From an uncultured Lachnospiraceae bacterium (GTDB lineage Bacteria > Bacillota > Clostridia > Lachnospirales > Lachnospiraceae): a DNA stretch of 64,000 nucleotides. A program made the position numbers and the translations under genes. Each line of letters opens with the position of its first letter. Positions within the stretch are counted from its first letter, which is position 1. The notes under the pieces were generated by a model. That model saw only the letters and a program-made list of their open reading frames with translations. It did no database searches and had not been told where the DNA came from. Shown here piece by piece: positions 36,585 through 45,530 of this stretch. The stretch covers positions 186,001 through 250,000 of the forward strand of contig CALWLS010000001.1 of assembly GCA_944381575.1 (NCBI GenBank), given 5' to 3'.

Positions 36585-37685
36585 ATGAGGATCACGGATA
36601 TAAGGACAGGCATGCTTTCGGCGCCTTTAAAGACACCCTTTAAAACGGCTTTAAGGACTGCGACTCATATTAATGACATTGCGGTCGAGATATGTACTGA
36701 TACCGGAAACAGGGGATACGGAGAGGCTCCTCCTACGGGAGTCATAACCGGAGATACCCTTGGAGGGATAACGGGGGCCATAACGGAGCATATTGCTCCA
36801 AAGCTCATAGGCAGGGATATAGATGACCTTGAGGATATAATGAATATAATAAGCGGCTGCGTCCTTAAGAACTCAAGCGCAAAGGCAGCCGTGGATATGG
36901 CGGTCTACGATCTCTACGGGCAGCTCTACAACGTCCCGGTGTATAAGCTCCTTGGAGGCAGCCGTAAACATCTGATCACTGACATTACCATAAGTGTCAA
37001 TGATCCTGATGTGATGGCGGAGGATGCGGTAAAGGCGTTAAAAAGAGGCTATGACACCCTCAAGATCAAGGTGGGCATCGATCCGGCGCTGGATGTCGAA
37101 AGGCTTATGGCTGTAAGGCAGGCTGTAGGAAAGGATATCAGGATCAGGGTGGACGCGAACCAGGCCTGGACTAAAAAGCAGGCTGTCAGGATCCTTGAGG
37201 AGATGGAGGAAAAATCCATCGGCATAGAGTTTGTGGAGCAGCCGGTAAAGGCCCATGATATAGAAGGATTAAAGTATGTCACGGATAATTCACCGGTGGA
37301 GGTGCTTGCGGATGAAAGCGTATTTTCTCCTCAGGATGCCTTAAGGATCATGCAGATGCATGCGGCCGACATGGTGAACATCAAGCTTATGAAATGCGGA
37401 GGCATTCATGAGGCATTAAGGATAGCTTCGGCGGCCGAGATATACGGAATGCAGTGCATGATAGGATGCATGCTTGAAACAAAGCTGAGCGTTAATGCAG
37501 CCGTTCACGTGGCCTGCGCGAAGAGCATAATAACAAAGATCGATCTTGACGGTCCTAACCTTTGCAGTGAGGATCCTGTAATGGGAGGAGCCGTTTTTGA
37601 TGAAAGGGATATAACGGTAAGCGATCTGCCGGGACTCGGCATCACCGGGCTTCAGGGCGTTTCCTTTAAGAGCGTTATACAGTAG
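36585..37685 (+). CDS. L-Ala-D/L-Glu (dipeptide) epimerase
   Basis: 366-aa enolase-superfamily epimerase, expected to convert L-Ala-D-Glu from murein to L-Ala-L-Glu. All active-site residues align by eye with the B. subtilis enzyme: acid/base K160 and K162 (LKIKVG), metal ligands D190, E218 and D243, opposite base K267, a substrate-type R24, and the DLD pair near the C-terminus. The start at 36585 follows GGGGGAT; the longer reading from 36531 adds non-family residues. First gene of a probable three-gene muropeptide unit. Confidence 0.9.
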   Translation: MRITDIRTGMLSAPLKTPFKTALRTATHINDIAVEICTDTGNRGYGEAPPTGVITGDTLGGITGAITEHIAPKLIGRDIDDLEDIMNIISGCVLKNSSAKAAVDMAVYDLYGQLYNVPVYKLLGGSRKHLITDITISVNDPDVMAEDAVKALKRGYDTLKIKVGIDPALDVERLMAVRQAVGKDIRIRVDANQAWTKKQAVRILEEMEEKSIGIEFVEQPVKAHDIEGLKYVTDNSPVEVLADESVFSPQDALRIMQMHAADMVNIKLMKCGGIHEALRIASAAEIYGMQCMIGCMLETKLSVNAAVHVACAKSIITKIDLDGPNLCSEDPVMGGAVFDERDITVSDLPGLGITGLQGVSFKSVIQ

Positions 37686-37720
37686 ATCATTTACCGATAA
37701 TTTAAAGAGGAGGAATCACT

Positions 37721-39028
37721 ATGGAATCAACAATGATATTCGGCATCTCGCCGATATTTGCGCTGCTGCCGCTGATAATCTATATCATACTGGCATTTAA
37801 GGATATCAATCCTGTGCTCAACGTCGTTATCTGCGTTATACTGAGCGCCATCATGACAAAACAGCCTTTTTCAGGCATGGGGGATGTTATAAGCTCTGCC
37901 CTTGGATCATTCCTTGGCATAATAGGCTTTATCATCATGCTGGGCTCTGCCCTTGGAGCCGTCTTAAAGGAGACCGGTGCGGCGGAATTCCTGATCATGA
38001 CCCTTATGAAAAAGATAGGCATAGACTCTGAGAAAAAGGCCATAATAGCGTCCATGGTCACTTCCATCGTGATAGTTGCGCTTCTTGGTACCCTTGCGGG
38101 AGCAAACGCAATAATCGCTCCGATGATCATTCCTCTCGTTGCCATTATAGGCATTACTCCTTCTACCATGGCTGTGGTACTGATGGGAGCGGGAATAACC
38201 GGATTATTCATCGGGCCGTATTCGCCTCAGGTAGTTACCATAATGTCCCTTACCGGAATGTCATATGTTGAATACATACTTCAGACCGGACTTCCGGTTG
38301 CCCTTATATGCTGGATCACGACCTTTGTATGCGCCCTCGGCATTCAGAAAAAGACCCGCGGCGTATATAAGTACGAGCTGGAGGAGACCGTTGAGGATAA
38401 TTACGTTCCATCGGCAGGCGCAAAGAGAGCGACCCTTGCATTTGCAATCTCCATGATAGCTCTTATCGCTTACGGTATTTACCTTCAGTCAGGCTCATCC
38501 TACGCTATACTTGTTATATCGATAACGGCCATAGTGACAGGTCTTGCCGGAGGACTTCATCCGGATAAGCTCTTCGATGTGATGATAGCCGGTGCCAGCA
38601 GGATGATGTGGCTGTTTATAATGTTCGTTCTTTTCACACCGTTTATAGGATTCGTATCAGAGGCCGGAGCCTTTGATGCCTTAGTAGGACTTATAGAGCC
38701 TCTCTTAAGCTCCAACAGCAAGGTGGTGGTTTCCCTTGTAACGGCCCTTACCGGAATATTCGGAGTAGGCGGAGCTGCCGCTGCCCAGTCGGTGGTGATA
38801 GACAGTATGTTCAAGGAGCTCATAACCTCCATAGGCATGTCCACAGGACTCTGGTCCACCATACTTCTTGTAGGCTCCCAGATCACATCCTTTGCTTATC
38901 CTGAGGCTGACATGATGGGACAGATGGGACTTGCACGTTCCAAGGACCTTAAAAACATGGTCAAATTCGGTATAACCATCACCATAGTTACGGTCATCTA
39001 TGTAGGCATCAGGGCCGTTTTTGACTGA
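37721..39028 (+). CDS. Multi-pass transporter of the ion-transporter superfamily
   Basis: 435-aa polytopic membrane protein with about 11 helices. Overall pattern resembles NhaC/GntP/short-chain transporter relatives of the IT superfamily (SALGSFLGIIGFIIMLGSALGAVLKETGAA and the two inverted halves around 200-230). Substrate not readable. AGAGGAGG gives a strong RBS. It lies between the dipeptide epimerase and the serine hydrolase, and its stop overlaps the hydrolase start (TGATG), which suggests uptake of peptides, amino acids or an ion-coupled substrate used with them; this is inference. Confidence 0.72.
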   Translation: MESTMIFGISPIFALLPLIIYIILAFKDINPVLNVVICVILSAIMTKQPFSGMGDVISSALGSFLGIIGFIIMLGSALGAVLKETGAAEFLIMTLMKKIGIDSEKKAIIASMVTSIVIVALLGTLAGANAIIAPMIIPLVAIIGITPSTMAVVLMGAGITGLFIGPYSPQVVTIMSLTGMSYVEYILQTGLPVALICWITTFVCALGIQKKTRGVYKYELEETVEDNYVPSAGAKRATLAFAISMIALIAYGIYLQSGSSYAILVISITAIVTGLAGGLHPDKLFDVMIAGASRMMWLFIMFVLFTPFIGFVSEAGAFDALVGLIEPLLSSNSKVVVSLVTALTGIFGVGGAAAAQSVVIDSMFKELITSIGMSTGLWSTILLVGSQITSFAYPEADMMGQMGLARSKDLKNMVKFGITITIVTVIYVGIRAVFD

Positions 39029-39843
39029 TGGCACATGTGGAGATAATGAATATGAAGGACATATCTGAAATAAAAAAAGCCGTCATCAAGGCTGCCGATG
39101 AGTTTAACGGAACCATATGCGTAAGCTTTCATGACCTTACTACCGGGGATTCATTTTCCGTAAGGGGCGATGAAAGAGTGCATTCGGCAAGCACCATCAA
39201 GCTTGTCATCTTAGCTGAGCTTATGCGCCGTGTAAAAGAAGGTACCGTATCCTTAACGGACAAGATCACCGTCACGGAGGAAATGAGGACCGGGGGAGAC
39301 GGCATTTTAAAAGAGCTTCTGCCAGGACATCAGTTTACCATACTGGAGATAGCGACGCTGATGATCATCGTCAGCGATAACGAGGCTACCAACATACTCA
39401 TACGTCTGCTTGGCATGGATGAGATAAACGCCATGGCTAAAAGCCTTGGGCTTAAGGAAGCAAGCCTTGGCAGGCTTATGATGGATTCCGAGGCAAGGAA
39501 AAAAGGATTTGATAATTATATCTGCGCTGACGACATAACCTGCATACTTAAGCTTATCTACGAAGGAAAATGCGTGGATGAGGAAAGAAGCCGTATAATG
39601 CTTGACATACTTAAGCGCCAGCAGCAGTCCGGAAGGCTGCAGCTTTATCTTCCGGAGGAGCTTGAGGTGGCCCATAAGTGCGGTGATCTTGACTATCTTG
39701 AGAATGACGGCGGGATATTCTTTTATCCGGAACACCCTTATATCCTTACGGTGCTTACCAGCAGCATGGATACCAACAAGGACGGCCGCGAGGCCATAGG
39801 GCACATATCCAAAGCCGTATATGACTGCATCAGCGCGGAGTGA
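39028..39843 (+). CDS. Class A beta-lactamase-fold serine hydrolase, KTG changed to KCG
   Basis: 271-aa serine hydrolase with SxxK (S55-K58, STIK), SDN (116-118) and, where KTG is expected, K217-C218-G219. MDSEARKKGFDN matches the beta-lactamase2 subgroup. No signal peptide is visible, so a cytoplasmic location is predicted, unusual for a penicillin-binding-like enzyme. A peptidase or amidase role on imported wall peptides would suit the operon. Not strong evidence for antibiotic resistance. Translationally coupled to the transporter gene; an alternative Met lies at 39046. Confidence 0.78.
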   Translation: MAHVEIMNMKDISEIKKAVIKAADEFNGTICVSFHDLTTGDSFSVRGDERVHSASTIKLVILAELMRRVKEGTVSLTDKITVTEEMRTGGDGILKELLPGHQFTILEIATLMIIVSDNEATNILIRLLGMDEINAMAKSLGLKEASLGRLMMDSEARKKGFDNYICADDITCILKLIYEGKCVDEERSRIMLDILKRQQQSGRLQLYLPEELEVAHKCGDLDYLENDGGIFFYPEHPYILTVLTSSMDTNKDGREAIGHISKAVYDCISAE

Positions 39844-39922
39844 TTTCAGCTTTCCGTTGGATTAACAACCGATAAATATGTGCGGATCTGATAGGATTAA
39901 GTTATCTAAGGAGGATTCACAC

Positions 39923-40543
39923 ATGAACAATAATATTTCCACTGTTGATTTTATCGGCTCGGACGGCATATATATTGAGAAGGATAATAATACATCGATC
40001 AATAAGAAAAGCGGTATCGTTACAGGCATACTGCTGATCGCCCTTGGTCTTCTGACATTTTTTGACCCTCTGGCCCTTGGCCTTGGCCTTGCCTATGTTA
40101 TTACCGCAGGGCTCGGCATCATGGGTATATCCATGATCATAGCCTATGTAAGGGCTCCCGAGGAGCTTAGAAACGGCTGGGGACTGATAAATGGAGTGAT
40201 ATTCACTTTATTTTCAGGAGTAACGCTGTGGAGCTCGTTTACCGGAGTTACCGGTACGGTGACCATGATATCGACCCTTTCCATGTTCGCAGCCATACTT
40301 TCAGTAATATCAGGCATAAGCCAGATGGTGATATCGTCCGCAGTCAGGAAGTCGGGACTTAAGGGTTCAGGATGGATACTGGCAAGCGGCATCATCAATA
40401 TACTGATCGGCATATTTATAATGATACAGCCTGTTGCCGGATGGTTTACCATAAGTGCGGTCTGGGGTATATATATGTTCTTTATCGGGCTTGCGGTTAC
40501 GGCCGAGTCCCTTTCGGGACGAAGGGGCTGTAATGCGGATTGA
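39923..40543 (+). CDS. HdeD/DUF308-type membrane protein
   Basis: 206-aa membrane protein with about six hydrophobic helices (residues 30-200) matching DUF308/HdeD-like proteins. The first about 28 residues are hydrophilic. AAGGAGG is ideally placed before ATG 39923; the longer reading from 39878 is rejected. Function in Gram-positives is unknown. Confidence 0.75.
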   Translation: MNNNISTVDFIGSDGIYIEKDNNTSINKKSGIVTGILLIALGLLTFFDPLALGLGLAYVITAGLGIMGISMIIAYVRAPEELRNGWGLINGVIFTLFSGVTLWSSFTGVTGTVTMISTLSMFAAILSVISGISQMVISSAVRKSGLKGSGWILASGIINILIGIFIMIQPVAGWFTISAVWGIYMFFIGLAVTAESLSGRRGCNAD

Positions 40544-40578
40544 TCGGATTTTTGGATCTTTTATATAAGTCGGTAAAA

Positions 40579-40604
40579 GGGAAAGCTGAAAAGCTTTCCT
40601 TTTT
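40579..40604 (+). terminator. Terminator between the DUF308 and Crp genes
   Basis: GGAAAGCT (40580-40587) pairs with AGCTTTCC (40592-40599) around a four-base loop, then TTTTT. Confidence 0.85.
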
Positions 40605-40635
40605 CGTGTATGATTATCCTAATGAGGTGATAAAT

Positions 40636-41340
40636 ATGGAACGAAGATATCTTGACAGCCTGAGGAAAAGCCTTTTATTCAGAAACATGACGGACGATGA
40701 CATATTGAACCTTATCAGGAGCGTAGACAGCAATCTCAAAAGCTTTTCAAAAAATGACATCATAATGCGGGACAGGGATCTTCAGAAGCAGATGGGAATA
40801 ATAATAACTGGAAAGGTCCATACCGCCCATGTTGACGCCAACGGCAACAGCAACCTTATGGACATTCTTTATCCCGGGGATGTCGTAGGGGTCTTAAGCG
40901 CGGTGGGAAGATATCCGCTGCATATAACGGCCACGGCCCAGGAAAACGGAACTGACATCCTGTTTCTTACTGTCGAGAGCCTGCTGAGGGATAATGTGCT
41001 TACGGCTCCCGTACAGATAAGGTTCCTTCAAAACCTTACTATGGTCATCACCCAGAAGGGACAGAGGCTTACCATTAAGTTAGAGGATTCTATCAGGCAT
41101 TCCACGAGGGAAAAGCTGCAGGATTACCTCTCAGGACAGTATCATAAAACAAAAAGCAGGACCTTTTCCATTCCGCTAAACAGACAGGACCTGGCGGATT
41201 ACCTTTTTGTTGACAGGAGCGCTCTTTCCAATGAGCTGTGCAGGATGAGAGACGAGGGGCTTATAAAATTTGATAAAAGTAATTTTGAACTCTTAGTGGA
41301 AATGCCAATATCCGAGCAGGAGGAAGACCCGAACACCTGA
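40636..41340 (+). CDS. Crp/Fnr family transcription regulator
   Basis: 234-aa regulator. cNMP-binding-like beta barrel (about 15-125) and winged HTH (about 165-222, LNRQDLADYLFVDRSALSNELCRMRDEGL). The Fnr-type N-terminal cysteine cluster is absent, so iron-sulphur oxygen sensing is unlikely. Start at 40636 follows GAGGTGA; the frame also opens at 40540 but that start lies upstream of the terminator. Ligand and targets unknown. Confidence 0.9.
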   Translation: MERRYLDSLRKSLLFRNMTDDDILNLIRSVDSNLKSFSKNDIIMRDRDLQKQMGIIITGKVHTAHVDANGNSNLMDILYPGDVVGVLSAVGRYPLHITATAQENGTDILFLTVESLLRDNVLTAPVQIRFLQNLTMVITQKGQRLTIKLEDSIRHSTREKLQDYLSGQYHKTKSRTFSIPLNRQDLADYLFVDRSALSNELCRMRDEGLIKFDKSNFELLVEMPISEQEEDPNT

Positions 41341-41372
41341 GCCATTGTTTTTATGCAACGATGGATAATTTG

Positions 41373-41381
41373 TGATATAAT
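41373..41381 (+). promoter_or_regulatory. Extended -10 promoter for the FAD-protein operon
   Basis: TGATATAAT (41373-41381), a TGN-TATAAT extended -10. No good -35 is visible. A CCATTG/CGATGG inverted repeat at 41342-41364 may end the Crp transcript. Confidence 0.5.
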
Positions 41382-41429
41382 TTATCAGTTAAGCCTATAG
41401 TTTCAATCATTTTTTAAAGCGATAATTAT

Positions 41430-43100
41430 ATGATAAAGATAAACCAGATCCGTTTGCCCATATTCGATGCGGGGACTGATAAGGAAAAAGAGATAAAGCT
41501 TCTTAAAAAGAAGGCTGCAAAGCTTTTAAAATGCAGGCCGGAGGATATAAGGAAGCTTAAGATCCTTAAACGCTCGGTTGACGCAAGGGAGAAAAACAAC
41601 ATCCTTTTCGTGTATACCTTATCCGTCAGGCTGCACGATTCCGTTACAGGCCCCTCAGCCGAAACCGAAAGAAACTATATAGAGGCTGTCAAAAATAAAA
41701 ATGTCCTTCAGGATAACAAGACGCCTTTTACTGTAAAACAGATTTTTTCCAGTGACGCCTCAGGCCCCGATCCTGTAATAGTCGGTTCAGGACCCTGCGG
41801 CCTTTTTGCAGCTCTTATTATGGCGGACAGCGGGCTAAAGCCCGTAATACTGGAGCGCGGCAGGAGCGTTGATGAAAGACTGGCCGTGACGGAGCTTTTT
41901 TTTGAGACCGGCAAGCTTGATCCTGACTGTAATATCCAGTTTGGAGAAGGCGGAGCGGGAACATTTTCAGACGGAAAGCTCAATACCGGCATCAAGGACC
42001 AGGACGGACTTATAACGTATGTGCTTAAGAGATTTGCCGAGTTTGGAGCAGACGAAAGCATAACCTACGACCAGAAGCCCCATATAGGCACGGACGTGCT
42101 TTTGGACGTTGTGAGAAATATAAGAAAATACATAACTGATAAGGGCGGCAGATATATTTTTAACGCCAGGTTCGACGGCCTGGACGAAGCCGACGGCAGG
42201 CTTGTGGCAGTGTATTATACGGATACCGTAAGCGGATCAAGAAAAATGCTTGAAACGTCTCACGCCGTTCTTGCCCTTGGGCACAGTGCCAGAGATACCT
42301 ATGAGATGCTTAATGAGGCCGGAATATGCCTTGAACCAAAGCCCTTTGCCATTGGAGTAAGGGTGCAGCATCCTCAAAAGCTCATAGACGAGGCCATGTA
42401 CGGCGTGGATGATCTTGAAAATAAGGAATCCATATTGGGGCCAAGTCCTTATAAGCTCACGCACCATGCCGCTAACGGAAGGAATATATACAGCTTCTGT
42501 ATGTGTCCTGGCGGCTATGTCGTCAACTCCTCATCCGAGGAGGGAGGCTTATGCATAAACGGTATGAGCTATAATAAGAGGGATTCAGGCACGGCAAATT
42601 CCGCCCTGATAGTAAATGTTACGCCGGAGGATTTTAAGGATACCAGCGTCCTTGGGGGCATATATTTCCAGAGGGAGCTTGAGAAAAAAGCTTATGACCT
42701 GCTTAAGGGCGTGATCCCGTATGAAACCTACGGGGAGTTTAGGCGGGGCGTGGCTGAACCTGCAGGATCTACCGCCATGGAGCCTGAATTTAAGGGCTTT
42801 TACGGATCCGCGGACGTAAGGAGCATACTTCCGGAATATGTTTCGGAGGCCCTGATAGACGGCATGGAGGCCTTTGGAAGGACAATAAAGGGATTTGACT
42901 CTGACGACGCGGTCATAGCCGGCGTGGAAACAAGGACCTCCAGCCCGGTACGCATCTTAAGGGAGAAGGATGGCAATTCCTTAAGCCTTAAGGGACTGTA
43001 TCCCGCAGGAGAGGGTGCAGGCTACGCAGGAGGCATAACCTCCGCTGCGGTGGACGGCATAAGGGCCGCTTTAAATGTTATTAATGATATGACAGGGTGA
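41430..43100 (+). CDS. FAD-dependent dehydrogenase (COG2509 family)
   Basis: 556-aa uncharacterised flavoprotein family common in Clostridia. An N-terminal ferredoxin-like/RNA-binding-like extension (about 1-80) precedes the FAD fold VIVGSGPCGLFAAL (about 112-125), the family motifs ERGRSVDERL and GEGGAGTFSDGKLNTG (about 173-188), and a C-terminal YPAGEGAGYAGGITSAAVDG flavin motif. Substrate unknown. Heads a run with DUF896, HAD phosphatase and miaB. Confidence 0.85.
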   Translation: MIKINQIRLPIFDAGTDKEKEIKLLKKKAAKLLKCRPEDIRKLKILKRSVDAREKNNILFVYTLSVRLHDSVTGPSAETERNYIEAVKNKNVLQDNKTPFTVKQIFSSDASGPDPVIVGSGPCGLFAALIMADSGLKPVILERGRSVDERLAVTELFFETGKLDPDCNIQFGEGGAGTFSDGKLNTGIKDQDGLITYVLKRFAEFGADESITYDQKPHIGTDVLLDVVRNIRKYITDKGGRYIFNARFDGLDEADGRLVAVYYTDTVSGSRKMLETSHAVLALGHSARDTYEMLNEAGICLEPKPFAIGVRVQHPQKLIDEAMYGVDDLENKESILGPSPYKLTHHAANGRNIYSFCMCPGGYVVNSSSEEGGLCINGMSYNKRDSGTANSALIVNVTPEDFKDTSVLGGIYFQRELEKKAYDLLKGVIPYETYGEFRRGVAEPAGSTAMEPEFKGFYGSADVRSILPEYVSEALIDGMEAFGRTIKGFDSDDAVIAGVETRTSSPVRILREKDGNSLSLKGLYPAGEGAGYAGGITSAAVDGIRAALNVINDMTG

Positions 43101-43106
43101 GGACGC

Positions 43107-43334
43107 ATGGGACAGTTTGTTACCGATGAAGAGATCAAACGCATAAACGAGCTCTATCACAAGTCGAAAACCGAGGGGCTCAGCGAAAATGAAAAATCAG
43201 AGCAGGCAGAGCTCAGAAAAAAATACGTACTGGCCGTAAGGGAGTCCTTAAGGGGATCCCTTAACAGTATCTCTGTAAAGGAGGCTGACGGCACAATTAC
43301 AAGGCTTAAGGACAGGGATAAACATGCATTTTGA
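43107..43334 (+). CDS. DUF896 protein (YnzC-type)
   Basis: 75-aa protein of the YnzC/DUF896 family, found in low-GC Gram-positives. The sequence INELYHKSKTEGLSENEKSEQ and AELRKKYVLAVRESLRG is the family core, a helical hairpin. No catalytic motif. RBS GAGGACGC precedes the ATG. Role unknown. Confidence 0.88.
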   Translation: MGQFVTDEEIKRINELYHKSKTEGLSENEKSEQAELRKKYVLAVRESLRGSLNSISVKEADGTITRLKDRDKHAF

Positions 43335-43992
43335 TTCCGTTATATTCGATATAGACGGTACACTCTGGGACGCGGTGGATTCTATTGCGGCGGGATTTTC
43401 CGAAGGCTCTCTTGCGGGAATGAAATACGGCCTTGAGAGAAAACGCTTCACAAGGAACGATATACTGCCTGAGCTTGGAAAACCGATAATCACCATTTTC
43501 GAAGATCTGTATCCGGAGGTCTTGGCTGAGTTCGGAAGGGAACGGGCCGGGGAGATACTTATGGATATCTCGGAAGCATCAAAGCTCTGTGAGTATGAAG
43601 CTATAAGAGCCCTTGGAGGGAAACCCTATGAAGGCATGGCTGAAACAGTAAGCAGCATAGCGGAGCATATCCCTGTATATATAGTTTCCAACTGTGAAAA
43701 GGGCTATACCGAGCTTTTTTTGGATAAGACCGGCATGAGGGATATATTTAAGGGGTGGCTGTGCTTTGGAGATACCGGACTGGATAAGGACAGGACCATA
43801 GCCATGCTGATGGATAACTGCGGGCTTAAGAAAAGCTGCTATGTAGGCGATATTAAAAATGACGCTCTGTGTTCCAAAAGGGCAGGAATTCCTTTTATAT
43901 GGGCGTCCTACGGGTTCGGCGGTGTGCCGGAGGAATTGTTTTACAGGAAGATCAATGATATCAGAGAACTTAAAGACATTTTTATCGGATGA
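43324..43992 (+). CDS. HAD-superfamily phosphatase
   Basis: 222-aa hydrolase of the phosphoglycolate-phosphatase/beta-phosphoglucomutase-like subgroup. Nucleophile D9 and acid D11 in FDIDGTLWD, motif II VSNCEKG, motif IV YVGDIKNDALCSKRAGI, and a helical cap between. Substrate not determined. Overlaps DUF896 by 11 bases. Confidence 0.85.
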   Translation: MHFDSVIFDIDGTLWDAVDSIAAGFSEGSLAGMKYGLERKRFTRNDILPELGKPIITIFEDLYPEVLAEFGRERAGEILMDISEASKLCEYEAIRALGGKPYEGMAETVSSIAEHIPVYIVSNCEKGYTELFLDKTGMRDIFKGWLCFGDTGLDKDRTIAMLMDNCGLKKSCYVGDIKNDALCSKRAGIPFIWASYGFGGVPEELFYRKINDIRELKDIFIG

Positions 43993-43996
43993 GGTC

Positions 43997-45529
43997 ATGG
44001 CAAAAGCCCCGGTGTCGGAGCCGGAGCGCCAGCGGTATTTTATTGAAAGGCTTAAGGGCTTTTATTCCGCAGAAGGCGGGGCAGGGCTTAAATCCTGTAT
44101 AGTCACCTTCGGCTGCCAGATGAACGCGAGGGATTCGGAAAAGCTTGACGGCATACTTTCAACCATAGGTTTTAAGCCGGAGGAGGATGAGCAGTCGGCG
44201 GACATCGTCCTGTTCAACACCTGTACCATAAGGGAGAACGCCAACGAGCATCTTTACGGAAGGCTTGGAAGATTAAAGCAGGTGAAAAGATCCGACCCGG
44301 ACAGGATAATAGGTATCTGCGGCTGCATGATGCAGGAAGCCGATGAGATAGAGACCATAAAGAAAAAATATCCATACGTGGATATTATTTTCGGTACCCA
44401 TAATTTCCATACCTTTCCGGAGCTTTTATTTAAGCTTTTAAGGAAAAGGGAGGGGATAATGGACCCGATACCTTATGAAGGGTCAGGACTTGTAGCCGAC
44501 TCCTCAGAGGACGCCTTAAGGCAGGAAAAGCTCTTAAGATACGGCAGCGGGAAAAAGGAGCTGGATAAGCTTAACAGAAAGCCCATCGTATCCGTTTGGA
44601 CGGACAGCAGCAATATCGTTGAGGAGCTTCCCTCCAGGCGGAAATTTCCTTTTAAACAGGGAATAAATATTATGTTCGGCTGCAATAATTTCTGCTCCTA
44701 CTGTATAGTGCCTTATGTGAGGGGACGCGAAAAAAGCCGCAGACCGGAGGATATTTATGAAGAGATAAAAAGGTCAGCCGCTGAAGGCGTAAAGGAGATA
44801 ATGCTCCTTGGGCAGAATGTCAATTCCTATGACGGAGGCATAAGGTTCCCTGAGCTTCTTAAAAATATAGACGGCATTACAAAGGGTTCGGGGATAGAAA
44901 GGATAAGGTTTATGACCTCCCATCCGAAGGATCTTTCAGATGAGCTTATAGACGTGATGGCAGGCGGAGAGAGGATCTGCAGGCAGTTCCATCTGCCGAT
45001 GCAGTCCGGATCCGACGCCATACTTAAGCGCATGAACAGGCATTATGATAAACACGCGTTTATGGAAAAGGCGGATAAGCTTAAATCCGCCATGCCCGAC
45101 ATCTCCCTTTCAACGGATATCATAGTGGGCTTTCCTGGTGAGACGGAAAGAGATTTTGAAGATACCCTTGATGTGGTCAGATACGTCAGGTTCGATGCTG
45201 CATATACTTTCATATATTCCAAAAGGAACGGGACTCCTGCGGCGTCATATACCGATCAGGTGGATGAGGCTTTAGTAAAGGACAGGTTCGACAGACTCCT
45301 GGAGCTTCAGAACGGCATCGCCCATGAAAATTTAAGCAGGCTCACAGGGACGACCGGAAGAGTGCTTTTTGAGAGCATAAGCGAATACGATGACTCGCTC
45401 ATCACCGGAAAGCTCGACAGCGGGGTGACGGTACATGCTAAGGGAGATATCTCCATGATCGGAGAGATCCATGATGTAAGGCTTTTGGAATGCCGGGGAT
45501 TTTACTATATCGGAGAAGTAATTGAGTAA
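43997..45529 (+). CDS. miaB: tRNA-2-methylthio-N6-isopentenyladenosine synthase MiaB
   Basis: 510-aa radical-SAM methylthiotransferase acting on ms2i6A37 of tRNA, after MiaA. N-terminal domain ligands C40 (FGCQMNARDSEK), NTCTIRENA and GCMMQE; radical-SAM cluster CNNFCSYC; C-terminal TRAM-like domain. Start at 43997 is four bases after the HAD stop; longer upstream readings overlap the HAD gene and are rejected. Same pathway as miaA at 50067. Confidence 0.95.
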   Translation: MAKAPVSEPERQRYFIERLKGFYSAEGGAGLKSCIVTFGCQMNARDSEKLDGILSTIGFKPEEDEQSADIVLFNTCTIRENANEHLYGRLGRLKQVKRSDPDRIIGICGCMMQEADEIETIKKKYPYVDIIFGTHNFHTFPELLFKLLRKREGIMDPIPYEGSGLVADSSEDALRQEKLLRYGSGKKELDKLNRKPIVSVWTDSSNIVEELPSRRKFPFKQGINIMFGCNNFCSYCIVPYVRGREKSRRPEDIYEEIKRSAAEGVKEIMLLGQNVNSYDGGIRFPELLKNIDGITKGSGIERIRFMTSHPKDLSDELIDVMAGGERICRQFHLPMQSGSDAILKRMNRHYDKHAFMEKADKLKSAMPDISLSTDIIVGFPGETERDFEDTLDVVRYVRFDAAYTFIYSKRNGTPAASYTDQVDEALVKDRFDRLLELQNGIAHENLSRLTGTTGRVLFESISEYDDSLITGKLDSGVTVHAKGDISMIGEIHDVRLLECRGFYYIGEVIE

Positions 45530-45530
45530 A

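Noticed and set aside
43859..43996. Longer MiaB reading frame inside the HAD phosphatase gene
   Set aside because: It would overlap the HAD gene by more than 100 bases; ATG 43997 after the HAD stop gives a standard MiaB N-terminus.
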